Origin: Eubacterium sp.
Lineage (GTDB): Bacteria; Bacillota; Clostridia; Lachnospirales; Lachnospiraceae
DNA length: 41,549 bases
Assembly: GCA_016292095.1 (NCBI GenBank)
Contig: JAEFAB010000004.1
Coordinates: forward strand, 1-41,549
Reading direction: 5' to 3'
Shown: positions 32,292 to 39,967 of the stretch, piece after piece
Layout of the letters: each line of letters opens with the position of its first letter
How positions within the stretch are numbered: the stretch's first letter is position 1
Notes under the pieces: generated by a model
Seen by the model: the letters and a program-made list of their open reading frames with translations, nothing else
Told to the model about the DNA's origin: nothing
Database searches by the model: none
Position numbers and translations under genes: made by a program

Positions 32292-33401
32292 TTATTTTTT
32301 AATCTTTGCAGATTTCGCTGCACTCCACTTTCCATAGTAGAATGCTCCGTCTTTCTTTACATAAGCACGAACCTTTACATACACCGTTTTATTCTTTGTA
32401 AGTTTTGCTGTAGAAACTGTTGCTTTCTTTGTGGCAACAACTACGGCATTCTTTAACTTCTTGTTTGTTGCATATTTAACTTCATAACCGGTTACACCCT
32501 TAACAGTTTTTACTTTGATTTTAGCCTTGCAACCTTTTACGTTTTTAACTGATTTTACTTTACTTGCTGCAACTTTTGGTGCTGCATTTTTAGCATCATC
32601 TTCTGCCTTCTGTGCTTTCTGTCCGTCCTTAAAGACTCCTACCATAAAGTCAAGTGTATATGCTCCTGCTGTGATATTAGACTGTTCTGCATTATATGTT
32701 GTCAAATAACCTGCTGCTGCATCTAAAACTTTCTTAAAGTTTGCACTCTTATCAGCAATCTTTTCTTCTTTTGCATTTGCATAAGACTTGATTAATGCGT
32801 CTTTATTTGCTAATTCAATTCTCTTTTCTCCTGAATTCCAATCAACAAATCCTAAGTCAATACCATATCCGTAAATAGAAAACTGAACACGAATTACATC
32901 TCCGTCCTGAACCTTCTGTTCAGACATACCATGCATAGAACTTTCATTGTTAATTGTATACATCCATCCGGACATATCTGTATAACTGCCTGCCTGTAAA
33001 AGTCCGTCTTTGCTTGCTTTTTCTTTCACGTTTTCATTGGTTGGCGCAGCATAATTTCCCCAATCTGTTACATAATCACCAAATGCAGTAATTTCGCTTG
33101 GAATATCAACTGTGCCATTGTCTGCATTCTTAATTCCTGAAAGATATCCACTTGAAACTACAAGTTCAACATTTTCTGCTTTTGCTGCTTTCTCAACAAC
33201 GGATAAAACCGTATCGCCTTCTGTGATTTCAACCTTTGTCGGTTCTACCAAAAATCCCTGTCCAATTGTAAGTTTTTCAATTGTTACATAAGCAGATTTT
33301 GTGGTCGCTGCTTCTGTTTTCACAGGTGTTGTTGTAATTGCTGATACTGTAAGTACCATTGACAGTACAACTGCCCCAATTTTGTTTGTAAATTTCTTCA
33401 T
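32292..33401 (-). CDS. Secreted DUF4430 protein with lysine-rich fibronectin-like C-terminus
   Basis: 369 residues, first gene under the cobalamin riboswitch. Signal peptide (1-32, ending EAA). DUF4430 domain about 55-185 with GDTVLSVVEKAA, SGWMYTINNESS and VQDGDVIRVQFS, the same core as in the lipoprotein at 30365. A helical segment follows (185-280), then a Lys-rich beta module (about 284-369; GVTGYEVKYATNKKLK, YVKVRAYVKKDG) typical of fibronectin-like repeats on Lachnospiraceae surface proteins, probably for wall binding. AAGGAGG upstream of the ATG. No sorting signal or membrane anchor. Confidence 0.85.
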   Translation of the reverse strand: MKKFTNKIGAVVLSMVLTVSAITTTPVKTEAATTKSAYVTIEKLTIGQGFLVEPTKVEITEGDTVLSVVEKAAKAENVELVVSSGYLSGIKNADNGTVDIPSEITAFGDYVTDWGNYAAPTNENVKEKASKDGLLQAGSYTDMSGWMYTINNESSMHGMSEQKVQDGDVIRVQFSIYGYGIDLGFVDWNSGEKRIELANKDALIKSYANAKEEKIADKSANFKKVLDAAAGYLTTYNAEQSNITAGAYTLDFMVGVFKDGQKAQKAEDDAKNAAPKVAASKVKSVKNVKGCKAKIKVKTVKGVTGYEVKYATNKKLKNAVVVATKKATVSTAKLTKNKTVYVKVRAYVKKDGAFYYGKWSAAKSAKIKK

Positions 33402-33440
33402 TGTTTGCCTCCTTTTCGTCTTGCTTACGAATTTTAGTGA

Positions 33441-33604
33441 AATTGTGTTGACATATCCTGACTTAAGTTCCTCCTACTAAAAGCGCCTTCCAGATTAATT
33501 CCGTGGCAAAATGCTTCGTTCGTCCCTCATACAGTAGAGAAAGACTGTGCCGGATTCTCACCGGACTTCCCTTAAACCGATTCCTGTCGTATCGGACCAC
33601 AATT
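33441..33604 (-). ncRNA. Cobalamin riboswitch
   Basis: Minus-strand leader. P1 is closed by AATTGTG (33598-33604) and CACAATT (33441-33447). Between them lie the family's conserved blocks in order: AAGGGAAGTCCGGTGAGAA then TCCGGC, a stem-loop, GCCAC, CTGGAAGGCG, and the B12-box form TAAGTCAGGAT. Binding of adenosyl- or other cobalamin should shut expression. The aptamer ends 39 bases before the ATG; that gap shows no T-ended hairpin, so control is probably at translation (AAGGAGG at 33408-33414). Confidence 0.95.
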
Positions 33605-33627
33605 TGTTTGAATAAACAGACGAATTT

Positions 33628-33656
33628 ATTTTATAACATCTCCATTTTAATGTCAA
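33628..33656 (-). promoter_or_regulatory. Promoter of the cobalamin operon
   Basis: Minus strand TTGACA (33651-33656), 17 bases, TAAAAT (33628-33633), placing the transcript start about 15 bases before the riboswitch P1. Confidence 0.88.
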
Positions 33657-33898
33657 CGAAGCACTTTTTTACGGAATACTGCATATTGTCTGGTTTTTTT
33701 TCACTGTTTTTTTCAAAAATATGATTTCACAATTTTGGTGATTTTATAAGCATTTCTGTTCTTTTTTAGTTTGGAAATGGGCAAAAGTTATACATTTTTC
33801 CCTCAAATTTCCATAACATTTCACTTTTCCTTCGTTTATTCCTAAAAAATCACTATAAAAATCTGTTTTTTCCGTTTTTCTTTAGGTATTTTACCACC
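33657..33898. other. Non-coding T-rich spacer
   Basis: The gene-free stretch between the two divergent promoters is very AT-rich on both strands with many T runs on the plus strand. I see no reading frame with a ribosome site, no tRNA and no clear repeat in it. Confidence 0.6.
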
Positions 33899-33927
33899 TT
33901 GACGAATTATTCTGTGGGCTTTAAGAT
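33899..33927 (+). promoter_or_regulatory. Promoter of the Crh-like gene
   Basis: TTGACG (33899-33904), 17 bases, TAAGAT (33922-33927), about 70 bases upstream of the ATG. Confidence 0.8.
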
Positions 33928-33933
33928 GTAGGC

Positions 33934-33960
33934 GAATGAAGGATAAATTAAATCCCATTC
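33934..33960 (+). other. 5' UTR stem-loop of the Crh-like gene
   Basis: GAATG (33934-33938) with CATTC (33956-33960) and GGAT (33941-33944) with ATCC (33952-33955) form a bulged stem just after the likely transcript start. Role unknown; it could stabilise the message. Confidence 0.4.
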
Positions 33961-33996
33961 AAGTCGTAACATTTTTCAGATTAGGAGGTATTTATT

Positions 33997-34230
33997 ATGA
34001 AAACAGTTACAGTAAGCTTGAATTCTATTGACAAAATTAAGTCCTTCGTTAAGGACATTAACAAGTACGATAACGATTTTGATTTAGTATCAGGACGCTA
34101 CCTGATTGATGCAAAATCCATTATGGGTATTTTCGCATTAGACTTGTCAAAACCAATCAAGCTGAATATTCACAAAGGACAGTCAGAAGTAGATCAAATC
34201 GCTGAATCCCTTAGTCAGTATACCTGCTAA
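33997..34230 (+). CDS. HPr-fold protein lacking His15, retaining the Ser46-type site (Crh-like)
   Basis: 77 residues. The HPr pattern is recognisable: a strand MKTVTVSL, a helix, and DAKSIMGIFALDL around Ser41, equal to the HPr kinase site of HPr (KSIMGV). The usual GLHxRPA is replaced (NSIDKIKSF), so there is no His15 and no phosphotransfer. This is the logic of Bacillus Crh, a catabolite-repression partner of CcpA. AGGAGG lies eight bases before the ATG. Strong promoter and ribosome site suggest high expression. Single gene, convergent with rsmI. Confidence 0.82.
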   Translation: MKTVTVSLNSIDKIKSFVKDINKYDNDFDLVSGRYLIDAKSIMGIFALDLSKPIKLNIHKGQSEVDQIAESLSQYTC

Positions 34231-34252
34231 GGTATCTTCTAAAAAATAACAT

Positions 34253-34273
34253 CGTTGGGGCCAGACCCCGACG
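34253..34273 (+). other. GC-rich hairpin after the Crh-like gene
   Basis: CGTTGGGG (34253-34260) pairs with CCCCGACG (34266-34273) around CCAGA, with one G-T wobble. No T run follows, so it is probably an mRNA 3' structure or pause site, ahead of the true terminator at 34325. Confidence 0.6.
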
Positions 34274-34324
34274 GTGATTAATATACACACTTGCAAAATA
34301 GAATTCACACAAAGCTATGAAAGC

Positions 34325-34361
34325 AAAAGAGAGGCAGGAATGAAATCCTGTCTCTCTTTTT
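34325..34361. terminator. Bidirectional terminator between convergent genes
   Basis: A 15-bp stem with one mismatch (34325-34339 and 34346-34360), loop six bases, followed by T5 on the plus strand and T4 on the minus strand. It serves the Crh-like gene and rsmI. Confidence 0.9.
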
Positions 34362-34362
34362 G

Positions 34363-35199
34363 TTATATTAATTCACTGTAAATATCTCTTTTGGATACGC
34401 CCCGGTCCTTTGCCGCCAGTTTCATGGCCTCTTTTTTATCATGTCCCTGAGCAATATAATAATCCACATGCTCCTGCACGCTCATTTTTTCCCACTGCGA
34501 AATCTGTTCCTGCTTTAATTCTTCAAAGCTCTTTCCCTCAATCACCAGAACGTATTCCCCTCTTGGTTCCTGATCCTGATAATAGGTAATTGCTTCTTCC
34601 AGGGTGGTTTTCATCCCTTCTTCATAGCGTTTTGTCAATTCACGACACAACGTAATGGAACGGTTCCCCAAGGTCTTTAACAACTCCTGCAAGGTCTTTT
34701 CCAACCGGTGCGGGGCCTCATAAAGAATAATGGTTCTTGTCTCATCCTTTAATTCTTCCAACACCTGTACCTTTTCTTTTTTATCATGAGGTAAAAATGC
34801 CTCAAAGCAAAAACGACGGGTTTTCTGACCGGACATCGTCAACGCTGTAATACAAGCTGCTGCTCCCGGCAAAGAAGTCACTTCAATCCCCGCTTCATAA
34901 CACTGACGCACCAGTTCCTCCCCCGGATCAGAAATACCCGGAGTCCCTGCGTCCGTAATCAATGCAATATTTTTTCCCTGTTGCATCATTTCTACTAACA
35001 CTTTAGCCTTATCATACTTGTTAAATTCATGATAACTGGTCATGGGTGTTTTAATTTCGAAATGGTTTAACAATTTAATACTGTTTCTTGTGTCCTCCGC
35101 TCCAATCAAATCCACTTCCTTCAACGTTCTTACCACTCGGTAAGTAATGTCTTCCAGATTTCCAATGGGCGTAGCACATAAATATAATTTTCCTGCCAT
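34363..35199 (-). CDS. rsmI: 16S rRNA (cytidine1402-2'-O)-methyltransferase
   Basis: 278 residues. SAM-dependent tetrapyrrole-methylase fold. Seen: LCATPIGNLEDITYR, GAEDTRNSIKLL, LITDAGTPGISDPGE and GAAACITAL, all standard. Methylates C1402 in the ribosomal P site. Its C-terminal RsmI helix-turn-helix (AKDRGVSKRDIY) is present. Last gene of the holB-ricT-trmN6-rsmI series. GTAGAGG upstream of the ATG. Confidence 0.97.
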   Translation of the reverse strand: MAGKLYLCATPIGNLEDITYRVVRTLKEVDLIGAEDTRNSIKLLNHFEIKTPMTSYHEFNKYDKAKVLVEMMQQGKNIALITDAGTPGISDPGEELVRQCYEAGIEVTSLPGAAACITALTMSGQKTRRFCFEAFLPHDKKEKVQVLEELKDETRTIILYEAPHRLEKTLQELLKTLGNRSITLCRELTKRYEEGMKTTLEEAITYYQDQEPRGEYVLVIEGKSFEELKQEQISQWEKMSVQEHVDYYIAQGHDKKEAMKLAAKDRGVSKRDIYSELI

Positions 35200-35210
35200 A
35201 TGACCTCTAC

Positions 35211-35948
35211 CTAAAATCCATAAATCCGGTGAATTTCCTCTGTAAAAACTCCCGGTTCTTCATATACCACCAATGGTGGTTCCACTTTCATCATTGGTCC
35301 ACCGCTCTTTACCCCTTCAATTAAAACCATATTGGCTTCCTTATCCGCAAAAGGATGCACCATGCGAATCTTTTTCGGCTCCAAACGGTAACTGCGCATT
35401 AAAGAAATAATATCCACCAGCCTTCTCGGTCGGTGAACCATATAAAACCTTCCCTTTGGCTTCAACACCTTGGCGCCTTCCCGAATTACGTCTTCCAAAT
35501 TGCACAGAATTTCATGTCTTGCAATAGTTTTTGCATCCGCCTCATTCTGTACCCCATGCTTCTCCGTCATATAAGGAGGGTTTGTGGTTACAACGTGAAA
35601 AGTGGCTCCGCCAAAAATACCCGAAGCCTCCTTAATATCACCATGTACAATATCAATTTTTTTCTCTAATTCGTTTAACGAAACGCTTCGTCTTGCCATA
35701 TCAACACTTTCCGGCTGAATTTCCAGCCCCGTAAAATGTTTTCCCTTGGTTTTTGCCTCCAGCAAAATCGGAAGAATCCCGGTTCCTGTTCCTAAGTCCA
35801 GAACCTGTTCTCCCTCTTTCACCTCCGCAAAACCGGAGAGCAACACCGCATCAATTCCAAAGCAAAAACCTTTCTGATTTTGAATAATCCGGTACCCGTT
35901 TCTCTCCAAATCCACAAGACGCTCGTTTTCCTTTAATTCTATCATCAT
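35211..35948 (-). CDS. tRNA1(Val) (adenine37-N6)-methyltransferase-like (YabB/TrmN6)
   Basis: 245 residues. Class I SAM methyltransferase: VLDLGTGTGILPILL motif I, NPPYM catalytic motif for N6-adenine, GKFYMVHRPRRL-type region (GRFYMVHRP). Position between ricT and rsmI equals Bacillus yabB. Target tRNA adenine is assumed from E. coli TrmN6. ATGATG start follows the ricT stop by one base, so it is coupled. Confidence 0.93.
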   Translation of the reverse strand: MMIELKENERLVDLERNGYRIIQNQKGFCFGIDAVLLSGFAEVKEGEQVLDLGTGTGILPILLEAKTKGKHFTGLEIQPESVDMARRSVSLNELEKKIDIVHGDIKEASGIFGGATFHVVTTNPPYMTEKHGVQNEADAKTIARHEILCNLEDVIREGAKVLKPKGRFYMVHRPRRLVDIISLMRSYRLEPKKIRMVHPFADKEANMVLIEGVKSGGPMMKVEPPLVVYEEPGVFTEEIHRIYGF

Positions 35949-35949
35949 C

Positions 35950-36843
35950 TTAATCTAATTTTGATTCTTCCTTATCTTCCAATCCCTTTAAAGCCTTCAG
36001 TTCTTCAGAAGCCAGATCAAATTTCTTTTTCTTAGGCTTAAACTTCAATTCCTTAATGGAATATTCCTTAATTTCTCTTTCATCGTTCTGTTCTACCACG
36101 ATTTTAACCTTCTGACGTAAGACATTGACGCTGATAACGTCTCCTTTAAATCCGTCAAAGGTCTTCACGGTTTCACCAATATCCGGCAAGTTGGAGTTCA
36201 AATGCTCATAAGCAGCCTGTTCATTTTTCAAACAGCACATTAATCTTCCGCAAATTCCGGAAATCTTTGTCGGATTCAGGGACAGATTCTGTTCCTTTGC
36301 CATCTTAATGGAAACCGGAATAAATTCTGAAAGGTAAGAATGGCAGCAAAGTGGTCTGCCACAAACTCCGATTCCACCAATCATCTTGGTTTCGTCTCTT
36401 ACGCCTACCTGTCTCAACTCAATTCTTGTACGGAATACAGAAGCTAAATCCTTAACTAATTCTCTAAAGTCGATTCTTCCGTCTGCTGTAAAGTAGAAAA
36501 GAACTTTATTGTTATCGAAAGTATATTCCGTATCAATCAGCTTCATTTCCAAACCATGCTTCATGATTTTTTCTTTACAAATCTGGAACGCCTTCTTTTC
36601 TTTTTCTTTGTTTTCCAAAGCCTTCTTATCATCTTCCTTCGTAGAAATACGAATTACCGGCTTCAAAGGCATTACCACCTGATCGTCAGGCACCTTCACA
36701 ATTCCGGAAACAACCTTTCCGTATTCAGTTCCTCTGGCTGTTTCAACGATAACATGGTCTCCCATTTTTATCTGAAGACCTGCCGGATCAAAGTTATAAA
36801 TTTTACCGGCCTGTCTGAATCTCACCTTAATTACATCTATCAT
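35950..36843 (-). CDS. ricT: PSP1-domain protein RicT (YaaT)
   Basis: 297 residues. PSP1 domain with the Cys clusters GVCGRPLCCHSY and GICGRLMCCL that bind Fe-S in the RicAFT complex, which promotes RNase Y processing, sporulation and competence in Bacillus. The partners RicA/RicF are not in the window. ATG overlaps the holB stop by 4 bases. Confidence 0.95.
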   Translation of the reverse strand: MIDVIKVRFRQAGKIYNFDPAGLQIKMGDHVIVETARGTEYGKVVSGIVKVPDDQVVMPLKPVIRISTKEDDKKALENKEKEKKAFQICKEKIMKHGLEMKLIDTEYTFDNNKVLFYFTADGRIDFRELVKDLASVFRTRIELRQVGVRDETKMIGGIGVCGRPLCCHSYLSEFIPVSIKMAKEQNLSLNPTKISGICGRLMCCLKNEQAAYEHLNSNLPDIGETVKTFDGFKGDVISVNVLRQKVKIVVEQNDEREIKEYSIKELKFKPKKKKFDLASEELKALKGLEDKEESKLD

Positions 36844-37853
36844 TTTTGTATTCTCTCCTTAATTGCTAACAAAAATACTTCTATTGTTAAGTCAAAATTG
36901 ACATTCGTTCGTACTCTGTTTTCCGCCTGATCAATCGATTTCAAAATAATATCCAAATCAAAGAAAGAACAGTCCCCTGCCATTTCTTCAATTCCCCGGA
37001 CATCTTCCTGAAAAATCAGGGAATCTTCTCTTTTCGTAGCTTTATAAATCAACACGTCCCGGAACCAGCTCCTCATCAGGGACAAATACTCCCCAATATC
37101 TTTCTTAAACTCTGCTGCTTCCTTTACCTTGGCATTTACCATATCCATTCCACCGGTTTTCAGAGAAAACAACGTGCCCACAACACACTTTTTCAATTCC
37201 TGAAAATCTTCGGAAGTTGCAAGTTTCACTGCCTTCCCCGGATTTCCTCCCGAAAAAATCGCAGCAACTTTTGCATCATAGGATCCAATTCCATATTCGG
37301 ACATTAATTTATTTTGAATGATTTCTTCCTTCACCGGCTTCATATTCAGCAATACACATCTGGACAAAATTGTCGGTAAGAAAGAATCTGCATTGGTTGT
37401 TAAAAGAATAATAACTGCATACTCCGGCGGTTCCTCGATTGTTTTCAACAACGCGTTCTGTGCCGCTACAGTCATCTTTTCGCTCTCCGGAACAATATAA
37501 ACCTTATATCTGCTACTATATGGTTTAATATCAATATCATTGTTAATCTGTGTTCTGATCTCATCCACACCAATTCCGGTTTTCTCATAAGTCAGATAAA
37601 GAATATCCGGCTGATTTTTAGACTCCGTCTGCTTACAGGACTTGCATTCATTGCAGGCGGTTCCCAAAGGATGTTCCACATCTGCACCGTTTTTCTCACA
37701 TTGCAATGCCTTCGCAAAATCCATGGCAAGCCTCATTCTCCCGGAACCGGCTTCTCCATTAATAATGTAAGCATGAGAAATCTTTCCCATTTTAATCGCA
37801 TTTTCAAAATGTCTTACGATATGCTGTTGTCCCAGAACCCTTTTTTCTTCCAT
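36840..37853 (-). CDS. holB: DNA polymerase III delta' subunit
   Basis: 337 residues. Clamp-loader AAA+ subunit. GEAGSGRMRLA replaces a full Walker A (no Lys), as usual for delta'; zinc module of Cys (CNECKSC with an earlier Cys); QNALLKTIEEPPEYAV and SRC box (LSRC). Precedes ricT as in Bacillus. Ribosome site AAGGA six bases upstream. Confidence 0.95.
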   Translation of the reverse strand: MEEKRVLGQQHIVRHFENAIKMGKISHAYIINGEAGSGRMRLAMDFAKALQCEKNGADVEHPLGTACNECKSCKQTESKNQPDILYLTYEKTGIGVDEIRTQINNDIDIKPYSSRYKVYIVPESEKMTVAAQNALLKTIEEPPEYAVIILLTTNADSFLPTILSRCVLLNMKPVKEEIIQNKLMSEYGIGSYDAKVAAIFSGGNPGKAVKLATSEDFQELKKCVVGTLFSLKTGGMDMVNAKVKEAAEFKKDIGEYLSLMRSWFRDVLIYKATKREDSLIFQEDVRGIEEMAGDCSFFDLDIILKSIDQAENRVRTNVNFDLTIEVFLLAIKERIQK

Positions 37854-37925
37854 GATATTTCCTTAATATTCCACAGATTTTTATAAGTCACCGACAATAA
37901 TCATACCATAAAACAAGGATTTTTC

Positions 37926-38513
37926 CTACTGTTTCCCCTGAATCATTTTGGTAATCTCCTCAATACAGACTTCCAAATCCTTATTTTCAAACCGCTGTTC
38001 AATTCCGGCTTTCAAGATATTCTCTTCACAAAAATCTTCTTCATCTGCCAAAAATCTTCTACACAGTTCCGCATACTTTGGTTCTGCCTGTTTCCGTTCC
38101 CTCTGAATTGCTCTTTCCAGACGTTCTCCGGTTTCAACTTCCACGTAAATCGGCACCACCACATCTTTTCCATAAAAGCGAACCATTGCCTCAAAAGATT
38201 CCAAAGTGCCGATATAAAGATAATTTCCTTCTGCCAAATCAATCTGGCCATCATCCACTGTAAAGTAACTCCAAATTCCATGAACCGTATTATAGTCCCT
38301 GCACTCAATCACTTTGCCGGCACGCTTTAGTTCTTCCAATTTCTCCCGGCTCACAAAAAAATATTCCACGCCATCCTGCTCTCCCTGACGCATTGGTCTG
38401 GTGGTATAACCTACAATCGTATTGAGCTGCAGACTTTCATCCATCTTCAATCGCCCAAAAATAGTGTCCTTACCACTACTGCTTTTTCCTAATACAAAAA
38501 ATATCTTTCCCAT
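37926..38513 (-). CDS. Guanylate kinase-like enzyme in the tmk position
   Basis: 195 residues. P-loop GKSSSGKDT (9-17) and the GMP-type base-binding run TTRPMRQGEQDGVEYFF are clear. The usual YGTS motif near residue 80 is changed to WSYFT, so specificity may differ from ordinary gmk. In Bacillus this slot between the YaaO-like decarboxylase and holB holds tmk, thymidylate kinase. Lid region Arg/Glu-rich (RAIQRERKQAEPKY). GAGGA upstream of the ATG. Confidence 0.85.
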   Translation of the reverse strand: MGKIFFVLGKSSSGKDTIFGRLKMDESLQLNTIVGYTTRPMRQGEQDGVEYFFVSREKLEELKRAGKVIECRDYNTVHGIWSYFTVDDGQIDLAEGNYLYIGTLESFEAMVRFYGKDVVVPIYVEVETGERLERAIQRERKQAEPKYAELCRRFLADEEDFCEENILKAGIEQRFENKDLEVCIEEITKMIQGKQ

Positions 38514-38533
38514 TTTTTCTGTTCCTCATGAAT

Positions 38534-39946
38534 TTATTTAACAACCCGAATGCATCGAGCTTCCCGATCCGCCAAACCGTTTACCTGAGCTCCACGGTCT
38601 TTACCAAAAAGCACTTTCTCCATTACAGCCTTTGAAATCACTTCTCCCGGTACAATCAACGGAATTCCCGGTGGATAAAAATAAACAAATTCTGCAGAAA
38701 TTCTTCCTTCCGCATCTTTCAATTCCACTGTTTCACACTCCAATTTCCCCGTCTCATAAACAGAATACCGCACTTCGTTTCGATCCAATGAAAAATCCTG
38801 AAGAGAATCACAACGGTTCTCTAATGTATCATCTACAGCTTTTATCGCATCAAACAATCCTTCCAAACCTTCTTTGGAATCGCAAATTGTGGAAATTCCC
38901 AAGGCATAGGAAGGTGCAGCCATTTCCATCTCAAATTCAAAGGATCTTCTCAGCCGATCCGCCAGTTCAAATCCGGAGAGTTCTCCTCCCGGAACACTGA
39001 ATAAAAGTTTTGTTTCGTCTACATCATAAACTCCGTCTCTGCCAATCAACTCTTTTCCCGGCATCTGAATAACACGGAATTTTTCCTCACGCAATTTTCG
39101 AATCAGACAAAGCAATTTCTTCATCTCTTCTTTGCCGTTTTCTTTCATAAAACGAATACAATGATCTATGGAACCCATCAATATATAAGACGGACTACTG
39201 GTCTCAAAAATAGACAAAGCCTGCTCTATTTTCCCCTCAGAAACTGCGTCTGACATATTGTGAAGAACTGCCGTCTGTGTCAACGCCGGTAAAGTTTTAT
39301 GTAAACTTTCTATCACAAGATCCGCACCGAGCTGATAGGCCGGTTTCGGACCATTTTCAAACAAACAAAAATGAGCACCATGTGCTTCATCGACGATTAA
39401 AACACCCTGATGTCGATGTACAATTTCAGCAATTTTTTTAATGTCCGATACGATTCCATCATATGTTGGAGAGGTTAAAACAACCACTTTGATTTTAGGA
39501 TTTTCAGACATCATCCGGTCAATCTCATCAGGGTCATATCCACCGCAAATTCCATACTTTGAAATGTAACTTGGATAAACATATTCCACCTTCAGATTGC
39601 GGAGCAAAGCCCCGTGATAAACGGCTTTGTGGCAGTTTCTTCCGATTAAAACCGTTTCCCCGATTTCAGTTGTTGCGGCAATTGCAGCCAAGAGACCGCA
39701 AGTGCTTCCATTCACTAAAAACCAGGTTTTCTTTGTTCCATAAAATGTACGGGCAAAATCCATACAATCCTTCAAAAGACCCTCTGCATGATGCAGGTTA
39801 TCGAAACCTTCAATTTCGGTAATATCCACACCAAAAGGATCAACAGCTTCCAAAAGATTTTTCCGTCTTTTATGCCCGGGCATATGAAACGGATATCTTC
39901 CGTTCTGACTATATTCAGTTAACTTTTCAATCAATCCATTCTCCAT
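38534..39946 (-). CDS. Orn/Lys/Arg decarboxylase-family PLP enzyme (YaaO-like)
   Basis: 470 residues. Fold-type I PLP enzyme: VNGSTCGLLAAI, IVDEAHGAHF and the PLP-lysine in ESLHKTLPALTQ. C-terminal OKR_DC domain (about 380-470). Shorter than the large E. coli decarboxylases, matching Bacillus YaaO/SpeA. Substrate unassigned (arginine, lysine or ornithine). No good ribosome site; starts 21 bases after the nuclease-like gene and may be coupled to it. Confidence 0.9.
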   Translation of the reverse strand: MENGLIEKLTEYSQNGRYPFHMPGHKRRKNLLEAVDPFGVDITEIEGFDNLHHAEGLLKDCMDFARTFYGTKKTWFLVNGSTCGLLAAIAATTEIGETVLIGRNCHKAVYHGALLRNLKVEYVYPSYISKYGICGGYDPDEIDRMMSENPKIKVVVLTSPTYDGIVSDIKKIAEIVHRHQGVLIVDEAHGAHFCLFENGPKPAYQLGADLVIESLHKTLPALTQTAVLHNMSDAVSEGKIEQALSIFETSSPSYILMGSIDHCIRFMKENGKEEMKKLLCLIRKLREEKFRVIQMPGKELIGRDGVYDVDETKLLFSVPGGELSGFELADRLRRSFEFEMEMAAPSYALGISTICDSKEGLEGLFDAIKAVDDTLENRCDSLQDFSLDRNEVRYSVYETGKLECETVELKDAEGRISAEFVYFYPPGIPLIVPGEVISKAVMEKVLFGKDRGAQVNGLADREARCIRVVK

Positions 39947-39967
39947 TTATGTAAACCAATCTATTCT

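Noticed and set aside
33503-33724. Plus-strand reading frame in the gap before the Crh-like gene
   Set aside because: It runs antisense through the cobalamin riboswitch and its promoter, has no ribosome site, and its composition follows the RNA element.
34253-34273. GC-rich hairpin as terminator of the Crh-like gene
   Set aside because: No T run follows; the real terminator lies at 34325-34361. Kept only as an RNA structure.
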